Of a stretch of DNA of 64,000 nt, positions 1 to 11,869 are shown piece after piece. Position numbers and translations under genes: made by a program. The notes under the pieces are model-generated. The model had not been told where the DNA came from, did no database searches, and worked only from the letters and a program-made list of their open reading frames with translations. Source of the DNA: Sweltsa coloradensis (Eukaryota; Arthropoda; Insecta; Plecoptera; Chloroperlidae); NCBI GenBank assembly GCA_024449915.1, contig JAMZAV010001829.1, positions 124,001 to 188,000 of the forward strand, written 5' to 3'. Numbering within the stretch: position 1 is the stretch's first letter; each line of letters begins with the position of its first letter.

Positions 1-281
1 ATGAGGTTTGCCAAAAATCAGGAACAGCAAATTAGGGAGTAATCAATCTTTCGCGGAAGAAACCACTGAACGCGAATCTTCATTTTTGTGTTCAATCTTC
101 ATTCTTGTGTTCAAATCTTGATAACAATTTAGTACAAAAGATCTTGACTCTAATATATAATTATATCAGATATATAATTATTTAAAATTGTTCAAGCTAA
201 AAACTGATGACAGCAATGATACAGGACACCTAACTCAAGTTGCAAGCTCTACCAGTGGGCGGCAACCAGACAATCTAGGCA

Positions 282-2172
282 GCATAGGCGCCAACTACGG
301 GGGGGGCTTGGGGGCTAGAGCCCCCCCCCCCAAAAAAATGTAAGGGGGGGGGCTCATCCCCCCCTAAAATTTTATACTTTTTAAAAATTTAGATTTGTTT
401 GAAAAAAACATCTGGTGACTATATCCCGATTTAGTCATCCGGACATAATTTTCTGAATGATATCAGTGTATTTTAGTGAGGGATCGATCTTAGCTAGATA
501 TAGTGGTAGAATAGGGGCCTAGCCTAGAGCATAATGTGTTGCTATTTTTTTCTTTAGTGAAACAATCAGAAAATTTTCGATAGGTTTTTCTTTCATTTTC
601 CTTAAAAAATTGACGGTAAATTTGGGCGGAAAAACTTCTTAAAGTTTTGAAAAATGAAAATGTTAGAACAAGAAAAAGAACGGTGTTAAACGGAAACAGA
701 AAAATTGAGAATTTTCAGTCTTTGGTACTTGTTCATTAACGGGACCCCCTCCAAAAAATGTAAAAATTCAGTAAAAACATTTCATTAGAGAATCATAACT
801 ACTACATCTACTCCATCCGAGTTTCAGGAGGTTAGGAAAACACAATTATTTCGAACAAAGCCTCGAAAACATCCTTTCCGGCTACATACTTTGCGCCAGG
901 AGTGACACGGCCTACGCCAACATACTCCACCTACAAAACCTTTAACGTCGCTGGACTGTCAATGGAAAAGTAATACATTCGTTTAAAAATAGTGACGTTA
1001 AAGGTTTTGAAGGTTCATTTGGTGTCCGTGAACGTCAATGTTAGCTGCACGGCGACGATTGCTCTCATGTAGGCCTACGCTTTCCAATGGACTGTACTCG
1101 CCTGAATCACTTTGAACGTGTGAGTCAAGTTCACTGTCAAAATCATATTCAACTCCTCGCAAGTTGTAATTATTTATTGTAAACTGAAATAAGTAAAAAA
1201 AACGACGATGGAGGGGACTAATTAACGAAAAATTGAGGGGGGTCCCGTTAATGAACAATTACCCAGTCTTTTAACAAAAACACCTCTTTGAAAAAAAATT
1301 GGACGGTTACTTTGGTTTCCTGACCTGTCCAAAGTTGGGAAAAGTCCAAATTATATAGGGCTAGATAAGCAAATTGCAAATTGAGACGAGAGTTTTCCTT
1401 TGGTATGGTAAGTCTATTGGAGATTTTCCGCTCTTTCATAAATACACCATCTTTAAAAAGGCTTAGGGGTATGGGGCTGTCGAAATTGTGTTCATAAATA
1501 AAAGAACAACGTGCAAATTGTAATAAGAATTGTTTCATTTTGTTGACTTATTAGAAATTGCCTTATCTTTTCACGTAAATATTTGCAAAAAATTTAAATT
1601 TAACTTTGGGCCCTAAAGCTGCCCAAAGTAAGGACAAATTATTTAATCATTGCGGAATTATCGGATGATTAAGATGCAAATTGGAACTTTGATATATGAA
1701 AAATTGTCCATTCTTTCATAAAAACACCATTTCAAAAGAATCTGATTGTAACTTTGGGCCACATGGGCTGTCAGGGGTAGGCCTATAGCAGCCTATAGGT
1801 AAAACAAAAATTGTGGTGTATATATACAATATGTTTGGACTAGGACAATAGAAAAAAATGGAGCGGTAATTTTGAGCCTCGTGGTTATATATCCAAACTA
1901 AAGTGGGGAAAATCAAAACTTACAAATTAGCAGAATAATGCTGCAATTAGGATGAGACTAAAAGGAAACTTTTCGCTCTTAAAAAGCACCCTCTGAAAAA
2001 AATGGGGTGGTAACTAAGGCACTAGGGTAGTAGGAAAAGGTAGTTTATCTGACTTTGGATAGCCATGGGTCCAAAAAGGCTTTTATCAAAACCAAACTTC
2101 ATGACCTCAGTTTTTTATGCAACGAGTGATTTTTGAGCCCCCCCTGAGATTTTAAGAAGTCGGCGCCTATGC
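282..2172. mobile_element. 1.9-kb non-autonomous DNA transposon with 6-bp TSD
   Basis: The ends are inverted repeats: GCATAGGCGCCAACT at the left and the complement of GCATAGGCGCCGACT at the right. Both are flanked by the direct repeat TAGGCA (276-281 and 2173-2178), the mark of a transposon insertion. Just inside each end are runs of G or C (GGGGGGGCTTGGGGGCTAGAGCCCCCCC at the left, GAGCCCCCCC at the right). The interior, about 1240-2060, is made of diverged repeats that share wording such as 'aaaacacc.. ttt.. gaaaaaaa.tgg..ggtaactttgg'. No credible coding frame is seen, so the element would need a transposase from elsewhere. The superfamily is not decided by a 6-bp TSD alone. Confidence 0.7.
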
Positions 2173-2279
2173 TAGGCAGAAAAATATCAATTGAAAATAC
2201 ATTGAATACATCATAATCAAAGCAATAATGAACAAACAAAGAGAACAGTAAAATCATAAATAAGAACGAATGAAGATAA

Positions 2280-2910
2280 TTGGATGAGCGTAGCGAGCGA
2301 AGGGAAGATTCCATTTCACTACACTGGAGAAAAAAATCCGGATTGTTTTTTTTTTCTATTTTTTTTTGTCTGTCTGTTAGCACAATTCCGGCTAAACCGA
2401 TACTCCAATTGTGATGAAATTTTCTGGAGACCTTCGAAATCTCTGAACTTAGAACTGCCACGTTTTTGAGCGCAATCGAAAAATTATTTCTTATGAAAAT
2501 CGCAATTTTACGATTTTTTTTTATTTTTAAAAAAATCTTCCACTTATAACACCTACATGATAATATATTCGAATGTAATGATTTTTTCACAGAATCTTTA
2601 TTTTATGAATAAATATATTCGTGTGAAATTTGAGCGCAATCAAAAAATTATTTCTTATGAAAATCGCAATTTTACGAAGTTTTTTCGATTTTTAAAATTT
2701 CCTCAACGTATAACACCTACATGCTTTATCCGATTGTAATGATTTTTTTACAGAACCTTAATTTTATGAATTAATATATTCACGTGAAATGTTAGCGTAA
2801 TCGAATAATTTTATTTCTTATGAAAATCGCAATTTTACGCTTTTTTTGTTTTTAAACAATTACACTCATCCAACAACGCGCCTGTTAAAGCTTTTGCGAA
2901 GCTTTCTAGT
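2280..2910 (+). mobile_element. HINE/Helentron-like interspersed element, copy 1
   Basis: The left end is TTGGATGAGCGTAGCGAGCG. The complement of TTGGATGAG recurs near the right end (2865-2873), followed by a hairpin (AAAGCTT 2887-2893, loop TTGCG, AAGCTTT 2899-2905) and then CTAGT (2906-2910). A 5' subterminal repeat, an inverted 3' copy, a terminal stem-loop and internal tandem repeats match the layout known for DINE-1/HINE elements, the non-autonomous relatives of Helentrons. The interior holds three copies of a unit of about 163 bp containing 'tgagcgcaatcgaaaaattattt'. Three further copies lie at 35864-36470, 48377-49550 and 50938-51565. The family assignment is inferred from architecture; no Rep/helicase gene is present. 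Confidence 0.6.
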
Positions 2911-2964
2911 ATATTAACATTACACAAACACAACAGACACTGTCCCACAAATAAATAGTGAAAA

Positions 2965-3150
2965 TCAATGCTTCTTTGTTCTTTGATTCATAATCATTGC
3001 TTCAATTTTACTTTTAAATTGTACTATTCCTAGCTCAGTAAAAAGGCTGTTAATATCAAAAGAAATTGAATTCCAAAGGGATACTCCTCTGTACAAAAAT
3101 GACTTTCTAAATGAATCAGAAATAAATCTAGGAACTTTCAATGAGTACAT
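2965..3150 (-). pseudogene. LINE reverse-transcriptase ORF, C-terminal fragment
   Basis: A 61-codon minus-strand frame reads VPRFISDSFRKSFLYRGVSL followed by WNSISFDINS. This matches the phrase 'R...S.F.RS.LYRG..LWNSLP' found near the C-terminus of many non-LTR retrotransposon polymerases. It stops after FKSKIEAMIMN, close to where such ORFs end. Nothing recognisable from the catalytic domain is upstream, so this is a 5'-truncated relic. The assignment rests on one short motif. Confidence 0.4.
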
Positions 3151-4628
3151 TAGATTAGAATAGAATTTCTATCACGATCAACAATTTGAAAAATATTCGG
3201 TATAATACCTAAATACATACCTTTCAATACTTTGTATGTATTTACCAGTACGCTATACTTCATTCTTTCCTCAATCGTGAAGCAATCCGATTGTAAATCT
3301 TCAATCAATAAATTAAATCAATAACATACTCTGGAACCTATCTCGAATTCATTCCATTCCAGTCAAGATCAGTTGCTCTCTTTCTCTCTCCCGCGCTCTT
3401 TCTCACGGTGTCACATGTCTCAAGAGTCACGACCTTGAGTGGGTGGCTATGATTATCCTTGCGCCATCCAAATGCACACGTGCAACCCTAGCAAGATCCA
3501 CTGGAGTAAGGCAACCAGCTGATAGCTACACTACACTACATTCTAAAACATTATTGTTTTTTCAACTTTATGTGTTGTTTATACAGGCCATTTTTATGCT
3601 CACGGTTAACAGGCGCAGACAAATTCAAAACCGGTTTTTCAGCCACAGGCGGTTAATCGGTTAACCGGTTAAGGATCCCACCCCTAGCATTTACGCAACA
3701 CTTTCCATCGTTCTCCGCAACCTCGAAAACCGTATAATTAACCCCAATGATAAGTTCATTGAACAAAAATAGTTCTTTAAATGGGTTTATTTGTATTTTA
3801 CACGTTGTTGGACGCCATCTTGGATTCTGGGCAAAAAGGCCAAAATCCGAGGTAGTACCGGGAAAATTCGAATTTATTGTGGTTTTCTACCTATAAATCA
3901 TCCGGTACCCAACTGTCTCACATTTTGCCGCTAGTATTAAAAATACTTCAAATTTTTTTACCAGTCTATGTTGCCGGGCGGCTTCACTCGCCGCGCCTGT
4001 AGGTGCCGATTGTTCAACCTCGCCTCGTCACAACCGATATTGTAGTACGCCACCCAACGTCAACAAAAGCATCTATCGAGATACATTCCTCCCCACCCCG
4101 CGCCAACTCTGCATCGCTTTACTTTATTCCGTAGTGCTATGATAATATGATCTTATTAGTTCTCTCAGACCAATATTACGTCGTCTTCCAAAGTAATGTT
4201 GAATATTATTCATCTCGTCACGTAATAAATATCGGAGCATTAATTAGTTACTGATAATATCTCGTAAATGATTGAACGACATTCACAACAAAAGCTGAAA
4301 TGAAACTTCACAGAACTAAGATTTCCGAGAAGCACGACCTTCACAAAGACATCACACGAGCCAAGTAGCATCTGTTTACACTATGTATCGCGCTCTCGGC
4401 GAGCCACGTGTAGGCCACGTGTAGGTGGTGGTGGGGCGCTCGTGAAAGACGTCGCTAGCGTGGAAAAACCCTGTTTTGAGCAAATAGTAGGATCAAAAGG
4501 ACGCACTCGCAAAAGATCCACGGTCCACGTCGGTATGCAAGAAAGTATATGCCTAATTTTTATTTGATTATCGATTATCGATCGACATTAAAAATGTCGA
4601 TATTTATTGATTGATAATCGAACGATTG
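3151..4628. other. Stretch without a recognisable gene
   Basis: I see no convincing coding frame or complete repeat here. There is a local duplication of 'ccacgtgtagg' near 4400 and a palindromic AT-rich patch (4565-4625) with repeated ATCGAT and TCGATA. That patch resembles the ends of hAT-like MITEs, and the RTE that follows landed in it. The stretch lies in an intron, or upstream of the MIC60 exons in view. Confidence 0.5.
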
Positions 4629-4658
4629 CACATGCACAATTCTTCATCATCATCATCA

Positions 4659-4913
4659 TTATCCATCGCCGTTTCCTACTTCTGGCAGGGTCAGCTTGGG
4701 TTTTGCAACCAAATTCTTCCACTTCTTTCTATCCTCCCACAATTGTGTCTCTGCTACATCCTCCCAGCTCTCTCCTCTAGTATGTAGGTCTCTTGCTATG
4801 GTCTCCTTCCATCTCTTCCTTGGTCTTCCCCTTCTTCTTCCTCCTTTAATCCTTTTCTCATACATTCTCCTGGGCATCATCTCTTCCTTCATTCGTTTCA
4901 TATGCCCAAACAT
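4659..4913 (-). pseudogene. RTE polyprotein, C-terminal region
   Basis: This frame has the pattern FGHMKRM...PRRMYEKRIKG, then GRRRGRPRKRWKETIARDL and WEDRKKWKNLV, ending at the element's 3' end. The arginine-rich 'RGRP..RW.D.. .DL' phrase is the well-known C-terminal signature of RTE-type endonuclease/reverse-transcriptase proteins, probably nucleic-acid binding. The match to the more complete copy at 10338-10751 is close. The reading frame continues at 7184 once the 2.25-kb insertion is removed. Confidence 0.8.
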
Positions 4914-4937
4914 ATCTCATCCGTGTCCTTCCCATCC

Positions 4938-7183
4938 TGTTGAGCTGTAACGAAGATATGCCACTCCTGTTAAGCTGACAGTTGAGCCGTTCCGACTGTA
5001 CTCTGCTCGGAGACCTATAAATGTTTGAAACTCAAAATCCCAACAACAAGTACAAATTGCAACAATTTACAACAACCGGGTCGCCAAATAACAAAATATG
5101 CTACGGCTCAGCTCAGTCAGCAGATACCCTAGTAACAGCAAGGTCAAGTCTAGAATAAATACAGGCCGTCCAATTTAATAAGTAAATTGGCCAGTGGGTT
5201 AAATAGTTAAAATTTAAGTTAAAGGTGTCATCAATATGAAGTGAAGAAGTTACTTACAGTACACAGTTACAGTTACTTGTTAACATGCCTTGTATTTTGA
5301 TATGCATGTTGGGTAAAGCAAATTCACATTAAAAGTCAGTAGACTCTAAATACAAATTAGTTAATTTTAATTTAAATGCAATCCTAGTATTTGTAAATCA
5401 GTCTTTACTTACCTTACCAGCACAAAATTTAAATATAATCGATGATCTAAAATATTGACTTTAGATAATCTACCTTCAAAAATAATTAATGATTAAAATG
5501 AAGGTAAAATATTCTCTAGTTCAATTAAAACAAGTTATTAAAGTTTCCAACCAAAAGGTAGGTGTATTGATCTAATGGATTCACATATACAAATTAATTT
5601 TTCCTGCCTAGATCGATCTTTGCTAATAGTTTTGAAATTCTAAAGATAAAATACTACTAGTAATGTACCTAAAGATGGTTTACTGATACAAGGCCAAAAC
5701 AAATAGGCACTTTAGTTCTACTTATCAGGCAGCATATTGACGTGGTTGCATCCCGGCCTCGATAAGTCAGCAACTCATGCAGATTTCAAACGAAGACTCT
5801 CTCCATCCAATAGATAATCGAAGATGACACCATGATATCTCTTCCTCTCGCTTCTTGACTTCCCGGTATTTGTAGTTTAAATCTTGATCTTGTCAGTGAA
5901 AAACATCTGATGGTTTGTTGATAAAGCTGATGTTTTGCATTTTCGACTGTAGTCTCGCATTTCGTGTGTTGAATTAAGAAGTACACGTTTTTCGAAGAAC
6001 GGGTGCTGCCCTCTATGCTATGGGTAACGGTGATAACTACTAGATCGACTATTAATCTTTTGTCAGAATGTCAATCATGGCACGTTCAAATTTCATGCAA
6101 TTGACATGTATAATGGATCATGCTTTCAAAATTATATTCTTCTTATATAATTCGCTGGATTTACGATACCTGGTAATATCAACCGTTTCTTCAATGCTCA
6201 ATGTGTTTCAACAATTCAATATGTCGAACTAGCAGCGCAGAATGATACTTCAGGCAGCAGGAGGCCTAGGTCAGTACCAACTTTGATGCTTATTTAATCA
6301 CTCGCGTCACTTTAATTCACCACGGTGCTCACATTTATTTAGACGGTAGACAGAAATGTCCCCTTTTACACTCGTAAATATTTCTCAAGCCACAGGACGA
6401 TCGCCTGCACTCCACACAAGACCTCTCTCCACAGCACACGAAATACCTCTCAAACTCTAGGCTCCAAGCCTAGACACACAGCTTCCAACCACACACTTTT
6501 AGACCCACGCTCCGCGTAGGTAGGCCTCCCAACTTCATCTGATTCTTTCATCTAGAAAGGAAGCCAACACAGCCTATACTGAAGTTGACCCCAGCAATAA
6601 GACTTGCTGATATTGTTGACTTTTGTTATTTGAAAAATAAGCCAATCATCTGTTGACACAAATTTCCACCTTATTGACGTATTTGTATTATTGGCAAGCA
6701 AAATTTCAAAATGTAAAGCCATTTCAATAAACATCGACTGTTTCACCAAAAACAATAAACATTGACCCTTAAATCACAACATTACCTAAATTTACTGATT
6801 TTATACAATGAAAACTTTTATTTGCGAAATGAATTAAAAGTTATATTAGCCTTGGCAACTTATACAAAACTTAGTTTGAGAGTCATCTTTGACCTCGGAG
6901 AGAGACACAGAAAGAAACAATAACAACCGATAACCTCACTTTGACATTGACTAGCCAGGAAACAACCCAAACAACACTTATAGGCTGGGCCTAGCTCATG
7001 AACATCAAATTGAGTCAAACCACCTGATCACAACTAATAAGTTGTATGTGGAGATCCTTTTCTAGTTATTAAATCAATCAAGAACTTGCTTGACTGGGCT
7101 TGACGGTGAAGCCTTCAAATGTTAGCCTAGGCCTAAGATTTGAAGAAAAATAGACAAACTAGGTTGCAAAATTGGGTTCTGTC
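4938..7183. other. 2.25-kb insertion inside the RTE element
   Basis: In the sister copy (10612-10640) the text runs 'cccatcctgtcacctaactt' without a break. In this copy 'cccatcctgt' ends near 4940 and '(ct)gtcacctaactt' resumes near 7184, so 2.25 kb of foreign DNA sits between them. CTGT occurs on both sides and could be a target duplication of 2-4 bp. I could not find convincing terminal inverted repeats or a coding region. The interior is AT-rich with no recognisable domain. Confidence 0.65.
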
Positions 7184-7379
7184 ACACTGTCACCTAACTT
7201 CTCCACCCCAAGCATCTCTCTGATGTACGTATTTCTAATTCTATCTCTTCTTGTCTTGCCCACTGTGCTCCTCAGGAATCTCATCTCCGCCGCCTGTATT
7301 TGGCTTTCTTCTCTATCACCCATAGTCCAGGTTTATGCCGCATATGTGAGGATCGGTATGAAGTAGGTCTTGTATAGTT

Positions 7380-7859
7380 TCATCTTGCACTGTATGGGTA
7401 TTCCCCTATCCCACACTTGGTAATTTTCTTTATCTTCCCGCTTGCCATTATATCACTTCCTAGGTATCCAAAACTCTCCACCACTTCCAGGGTTTCTTCT
7501 CCAATCTTGATTTCTGCATGAACATTCCTTACGTCTCCTTCTCCTGGCATAGTAACAACCTTGCTCTTGCTCATGCTTATCTTCATGTCGGCCTCTTCAA
7601 TGTGCCTCTTCCAGAGGTCTGTGTATCTCTGGAGCACCTCCTCATACTCTGACAACGCCACAAAATCATCGGCAAACAGCATAACCTCTACCTCCTCCGT
7701 TTCCTCCATCTTTACCTTGTTGTGGATGTCATCCATCACTATTATAAATAGCAGTGGTGACAGCACACTTCCCTGCCTCAACCCTTTTGTTATTTGGAAC
7801 CACCCTGACATCCCAAACTGTGTTTTTACACAGCTTTCACATACTATGTAGATGTACAT
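7380..7859 (-). pseudogene. RTE reverse transcriptase, palm domain
   Basis: This frame encodes the core of a non-LTR reverse transcriptase. Motif B appears as ITKGLRQGSVLSPLLFIIVM and the catalytic box as MLFADDFVAL (the F/YADD aspartates that bind metal). It continues into a conserved tail 'SFGYLGSDI'. The enzyme would copy its own RNA at a nicked target site. The frame is separated from the upstream RT part (8124-8549) by a frameshift and from the C-terminal part by the 2.25-kb insertion. Confidence 0.85.
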
Positions 7860-8123
7860 ACTTCACTAACCCTGTCTATCAGTCCTTTGTCCACTCCTTT
7901 TCTTTCCAAGCTTTCCCACACTACATTCCTTGGCACACTATCATACGCCTTTTCTATGTCTAGGAAGACCATACTCATTTTTCTACCCATCTCCCAACTT
8001 TTCTCCATAGCTTGTCAAAGTACAAATATCGGGTCTATAGTCGATCTTCCTCATCGAAACCCATATTGTTCTTCATTCAGTATATGGTCCACCTCTACTC
8101 TCATCCTTCTGTCTATAATCCTT

Positions 8124-8549
8124 TCATATATCTTTGGTGTATGGCATAGCAGCAACTCTGTGTGTGTGTGCTCTGTAGTTGCCACACTTCTTTCTATCTC
8201 CTTTCTTGTATATTGGTACAATCACTCCTTTCTCCCAATCTCTCTGCACCTTCTTTTCTCTCCATACCACTCTGATCACTCTGTATAGCCAATGCATAAC
8301 AACTGGGCCCCCAGCGTTGATCATTTCCACCACCAGTTCGTCAACTCCTGCAGTCTTCCCATTCTTATCTGCTTCTTCCGTCTCCCCTTCCAACTCTACA
8401 TCTCTGTCTTCTGCTTCTGCTCCCGCATTCAGTAATTGATTAAAATACTCTTTCCAAGTTTCCTTGATCTCCTCTGCATCTGTAATGAGTCTCTCCAAGT
8501 CATCCGTTAGGTACCTGTGTCCCCCTCTTTCCTTCCTCTTACTCTTCAC
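8124..8549 (-). pseudogene. RTE reverse transcriptase, N-terminal fingers
   Basis: The frame contains the linker phrase WKEYFNQLLNA, then GKTAGVDELVVEMI and DWEKGVIVPIYKKGDRKKC with NYR after it. These are the usual steps that lead into RT motif 1 ('W..G.IVPIYKKGD...C.NYRGI'). After NYR the frame is lost ('AHTHRVAAM'), where 'GIAVML' or similar is expected, so a frameshift lies near 8160. A low-quality plus-strand copy of the same segment occurs near 18310-18780. Confidence 0.8.
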
Positions 8550-8837
8550 TATATTTTACAACATCTTCTTGTTTCCTTCTGCATCTTTCTCCAGTTTCTT
8601 AGCAAACTTCTTCCAATCTTCTCCTTTCTCTTCTTTAACCATTCTTTGTGCTTCCCTCTTTGAATTTTGTAAGCTTCTCACTTTTCATCTGTTCTGTCTC
8701 TCATGTACTCCCTCCATGTTCTATTTTTCAGTTGAACTTTCTCCTTTACTTTATCGTTCCACCAACTTGTTACCGTCTCTTTTCTTACCCCACTTGTTCT
8801 TCCACATGTCTCCTCTGTTGTCTGCACCAGTGCTCTA

Positions 8838-8887
8838 CTAGCCTTAATCCCGCCTTAAAATAAAGACCTAAATCAATCAATCAATCA
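8838..8887 (+). repeat. Minimal LINE 3'-tail insertion, (AATC)n
   Basis: This 50-bp patch reads CTAGCCTTAATCCCGCCTT, then AAAATAAAGACC, then AATCAATCAATC. It matches the 3' terminus of the LINE that ends at 17662-17714, apart from the tetranucleotide at the very end (AATC here, TATC there). It interrupts the minus-strand RTE and runs in the opposite orientation. It is an extreme 5' truncation of that LINE, or a SINE that borrows its tail. Confidence 0.65.
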
Positions 8888-9253
8888 TTCTTTCTCCACT
8901 CCTTGGATCTCTCCCTTTGAAATCTCTTTTCTAATCCTCTGTTGATATTCTTCTCTTACTGACGTCTCACTTAATAATTTCCATACTTTGAGTTTCCTTT
9001 TTGCATACTCTTTTCTCTTCCGCACACTTCCCTCTATTTGGATATCTACTACTAGCAGCCTATGATCCCCATTTAGTCCTACACTTGGGATGACCTTTAC
9101 ATCCTTCAGACTCCTATGCTTCTCTTTACTAACAACCACATAGTCTATCTGTGTCTTCTGTTGCCCGTTCCAACTATACCCGGTAATTTTGTGGCTGTCC
9201 CTTTTTTGGAACCACGTGTTTCCAATTACCAGGCTGTTTCTGTCACACAGGTC

Positions 9254-9727
9254 TTACAGCCTTTCTCCCTCTGTGTTTCTCCTATTGTACCCATACTTTC
9301 CAATTACTTCCTCGTAACCCTGCCTTTCATCACCAACCTGGGCATTGAAATCTCCCAGGATGATTATATCCCTTCTCCCAATCAGACCTTCCAGATGTTC
9401 TTCGAACTCATCCTTTGCTTCCTGATCACACCCTACTTGTGGAGTGTAAATTTGGCATATCTTCCATTCCTCATTTTTACTTTTAGTTTTTATCCGTAGG
9501 CCTATCTTTATTATCCTATCTCCTTCTTCCCGTACTTCTATCACTTCTTCCTTCCATTTTGGGCTTACTATTATCCCCACTCTATTTCTTTGTGCTTCTT
9601 TATTTCCACTCCACCATAACCTGTACCCACCGTTCAACCCTAACTTTCCTTCATCCTTCCACTTCACTTCGCTCAACCCCAAGATGTCAATCCGTCTTTC
9701 CACCATAACATCGACCACCTCATTCAC
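9254..9727 (-). pseudogene. RTE apurinic-like endonuclease domain
   Basis: This 157-codon frame is an exonuclease-endonuclease-phosphatase fold domain. It shows RIDILGLSEVKWKDEG near its start (the catalytic glutamate region), YRLWWSGNK, CQIYTPQVGCD, and then IILGDFNAQVGDE, the D.N box that holds the active-site Asp and Asn. The C-terminal SDH box is not in this frame; it would fall near 9060-9100, where NGDHRLLVVDIQ lies in another frame (8885-9139). The domain nicks target DNA for retrotransposition. The methionine at 9727 is close to the ORF's natural N-terminus. Confidence 0.85.
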
Positions 9728-10326
9728 TTTCCCCTAAAGGGTGATGAGGTTGATGGTGCCTATTCTAATTACATTTCTTTCTTCCCTCTTATCTTCCAGT
9801 GATCCACTTCTCACTACCCCCTGGTCGCCTGGGGGCAGCGCGTCGCTTTCTGCGGAGACCCCCTAGCCGCAATCCTTTCAAATTAGGTCATTTTCCCATG
9901 ATTGTTGTTTGACTGGTTGTTTAAGAGACACTGGTCAGCCAACACCCGTAACATATCCCTCAACAGTCACTCACCCTCTCTGGGGCTATGGGTGCAGCCG
10001 TTGACCGTTTATTGGTTCTTCCGCCTCCACCCTTTATCCTCCCCCTTCTGCGAGGACGACACTCTAGGTAGGCCAGACCTATGTGTAGCACTAAGGCATT
10101 GCCCTATCCTAGGTTTCCCATGTGGGGTTTTTGTCGAGGTGTTGCTCCTCTATATCCGCTGTGTTTTGCATAGCTCAGTACCACCTCGGGAAGGTTGTGG
10201 CTCTTCACCACGCACAAGACGGTCTTGAGTATGTAGCACACATGCACAATTATCAATATAAAAAATCATATCGAACATCAACCCTAGTCGATATTGTTAA
10301 AAATATCACTGATAATAATAATTAAT

Positions 10327-10800
10327 CATCGTCATCATTATCCATTGCCGTTTCCTGCTTCTGGCAGGGTCAGCTTGGGTTTCGTAACCAAATTCTTCCA
10401 CTTCTTTCTATCCTCCCACAATTGTGTCTCTGCTACATGCTCCCAGCTCTCTTCTCTAGTATGTAGGTCTCTTGCTATGGTCTCCTTCCATCTCTTCCTT
10501 GGTCTCCCCCGTCTTCTTCTTCCTTCAATCCTTTTCTCATACATTCTCCTGGGCATCCTCTCTTCCGTCATTCGTTTCATGTGCCCAAACCATCTCAGCC
10601 GTGTCCTTCCCATCCTGTCACCTAACTTCTCCACCCCAAGCATCTCTCTGATGTTCGTATTTCTAATTCTATCTATTCTTGTCTTGCCCACTGTGCTCCT
10701 CAGGAATCTCATCTCTGCCGCCTGTATTTGGCTTTCTTCTCTGTCACCCATAGACCAGGTTTCTGCTGCATATGTGATAATTTTTTTTTTTAAATAATCA
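10327..10800 (-). mobile_element. 5'-truncated RTE copy
   Basis: This is a second copy of the RTE 3' end, flanked by the 13-bp repeat AATAATAATTAAT (10314-10326 and 10801-10813). Its frame (10338-10751) reads [19 protein letters not shown], then LRWFGHMKRMTEERMPRRM and RRRRGRPRKRW. The 5' end is cut off within the C-terminal domain, the usual result of incomplete reverse transcription. It sits about 140 bp before the first MIC60 exon in view. Confidence 0.8.
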
Positions 10801-10938
10801 AATAATAATTAATAATATTGGAAAATACAGTTTTTCAATATTCTGTATTCCAGCAAAACAGGTAAAAACTTGAATAATTAAATACAATGCTACTAGCCCT
10901 AGTAGGCTCTACTACATAACTTATTTTTTTTCTGAAAG

Positions 10939-11097
10939 GTAGAACAACTGCGTCCACTGGCACCAGAGATCTGCGCCGTAAAGCATGCAGCGACAAAAGA
11001 GGACGAACTAGTTGCAGTCGTTGTGAAAGGGATTCCTGCGGAAGCATTCGACAGAGGAGTTTTTCCGGAAGATGCACTCAGAGAACGATTTTTGAAG
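10939..11097 (+). CDS. IMMT: MIC60/mitofilin, internal exon (C-terminal domain begins)
   Basis: This 159-bp exon (53 codons) follows a T-rich tract ending in AG (10937-10938) and ends at the donor GTAAAT. It encodes [18 protein letters not shown], then [20 protein letters not shown] and [12 protein letters not shown]. That is the start of the conserved mitofilin signature domain ('RGV(F/Y)...LR.RF'). MIC60 is an inner-membrane protein that builds and holds crista junctions as the core of the MICOS complex; this domain faces the intermembrane space and binds partners such as MIC19. It is in phase 0 at both ends and joins in frame to 25892. The upstream exons (targeting peptide, membrane helix, coiled coil) are not in the window. 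Confidence 0.9.
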
Positions 11098-11869
11098 GTA
11101 AATTAAACGAATCTACACAAACCCAAGTTCTAATATCTTACGGCTGGAAAGGGGTGCAGTTGCAAATAAAATAGTGCCAGGGTGGTCAACACTGATAATA
11201 TTGCATTGCTCCCCTCCCCCCTCCTCCTACCTCAATAATTCGAAATTGATAAGAATTTTGACTGCATTTTTATGCATTTATTATAGTGAATAGTATCCTT
11301 AGCAAGTAAAACAATACTAGTATACCCAACTTGTGCTTTAATCGAGTCAAATAGAAAATGTATTATTTGATTGATGCGCAGAGATTTTAATTTCTGTTCC
11401 CTGTTATTGCCATAATGTACCATGCTTTGTATTGCATCCACTCGGTACTATGAGATTAAGCTTGCACTCTTGTCGGGTGACAAGAATTACTTTTCATCCC
11501 TTGGTCCCTTGCTTTCATTCTCTTACAATCCACTGCGGTTCTCTCCAAATGCTGGGAAACGATGTTTCACCCAACCTTATACTGTATTAGTATTACAGCT
11601 TCCAATCTAACGGCCCACATTTATATGTAACACTTCGTTCTTCACTTTGTTTTTATCATTATAACTTCTATTTGTATGCAAATACTAGACACAATCATCT
11701 TTCCATGTTGCACTTTGTTTAGAAGTCTTAGAAATAAGTAACTTAGTTGTTAAACTATTCTGAGATTCACTAATTTTACATATTTTTACTTAACAACACA
11801 ATAATAAACAAAATAACTGTAAGTGTCCTACTCCTAATCACTAACGATACAACACTTGTAACTATTTAA

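Larger units (their letters stand above)
4642..10238 (-). mobile_element. Complete RTE-type non-LTR retrotransposon (interrupted)
   Basis: The element is bounded by the 13-bp direct repeat CACATGCACAATT (4629-4641 and 10239-10251), a target-site duplication typical of target-primed insertion. It reads right to left: a GC-rich 5' region (about 9850-10238), an endonuclease (9254-9727), the reverse transcriptase (about 7380-8549), a basic C-terminal region, and a 3' end with an (ATG)n/(GAT)n microsatellite tail (4642-4665). Without its insertions it is about 3.3 kb, the usual size of RTE elements. Two inserts break it: 4938-7183, and a small LINE tail at 8838-8887. Frameshifts divide the ORF, so it is not active as assembled. 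Confidence 0.85.

Noticed and set aside
4938..7183. Assignment of the insertion to a named transposon family
   Set aside because: I looked for inverted termini (TGAGCTGTAACG versus the complement of the right end) and found no convincing match.
8179..8863. Plus-strand serine/leucine-rich frames
   Set aside because: They are the opposite strand of the RTE reverse-transcriptase gene.
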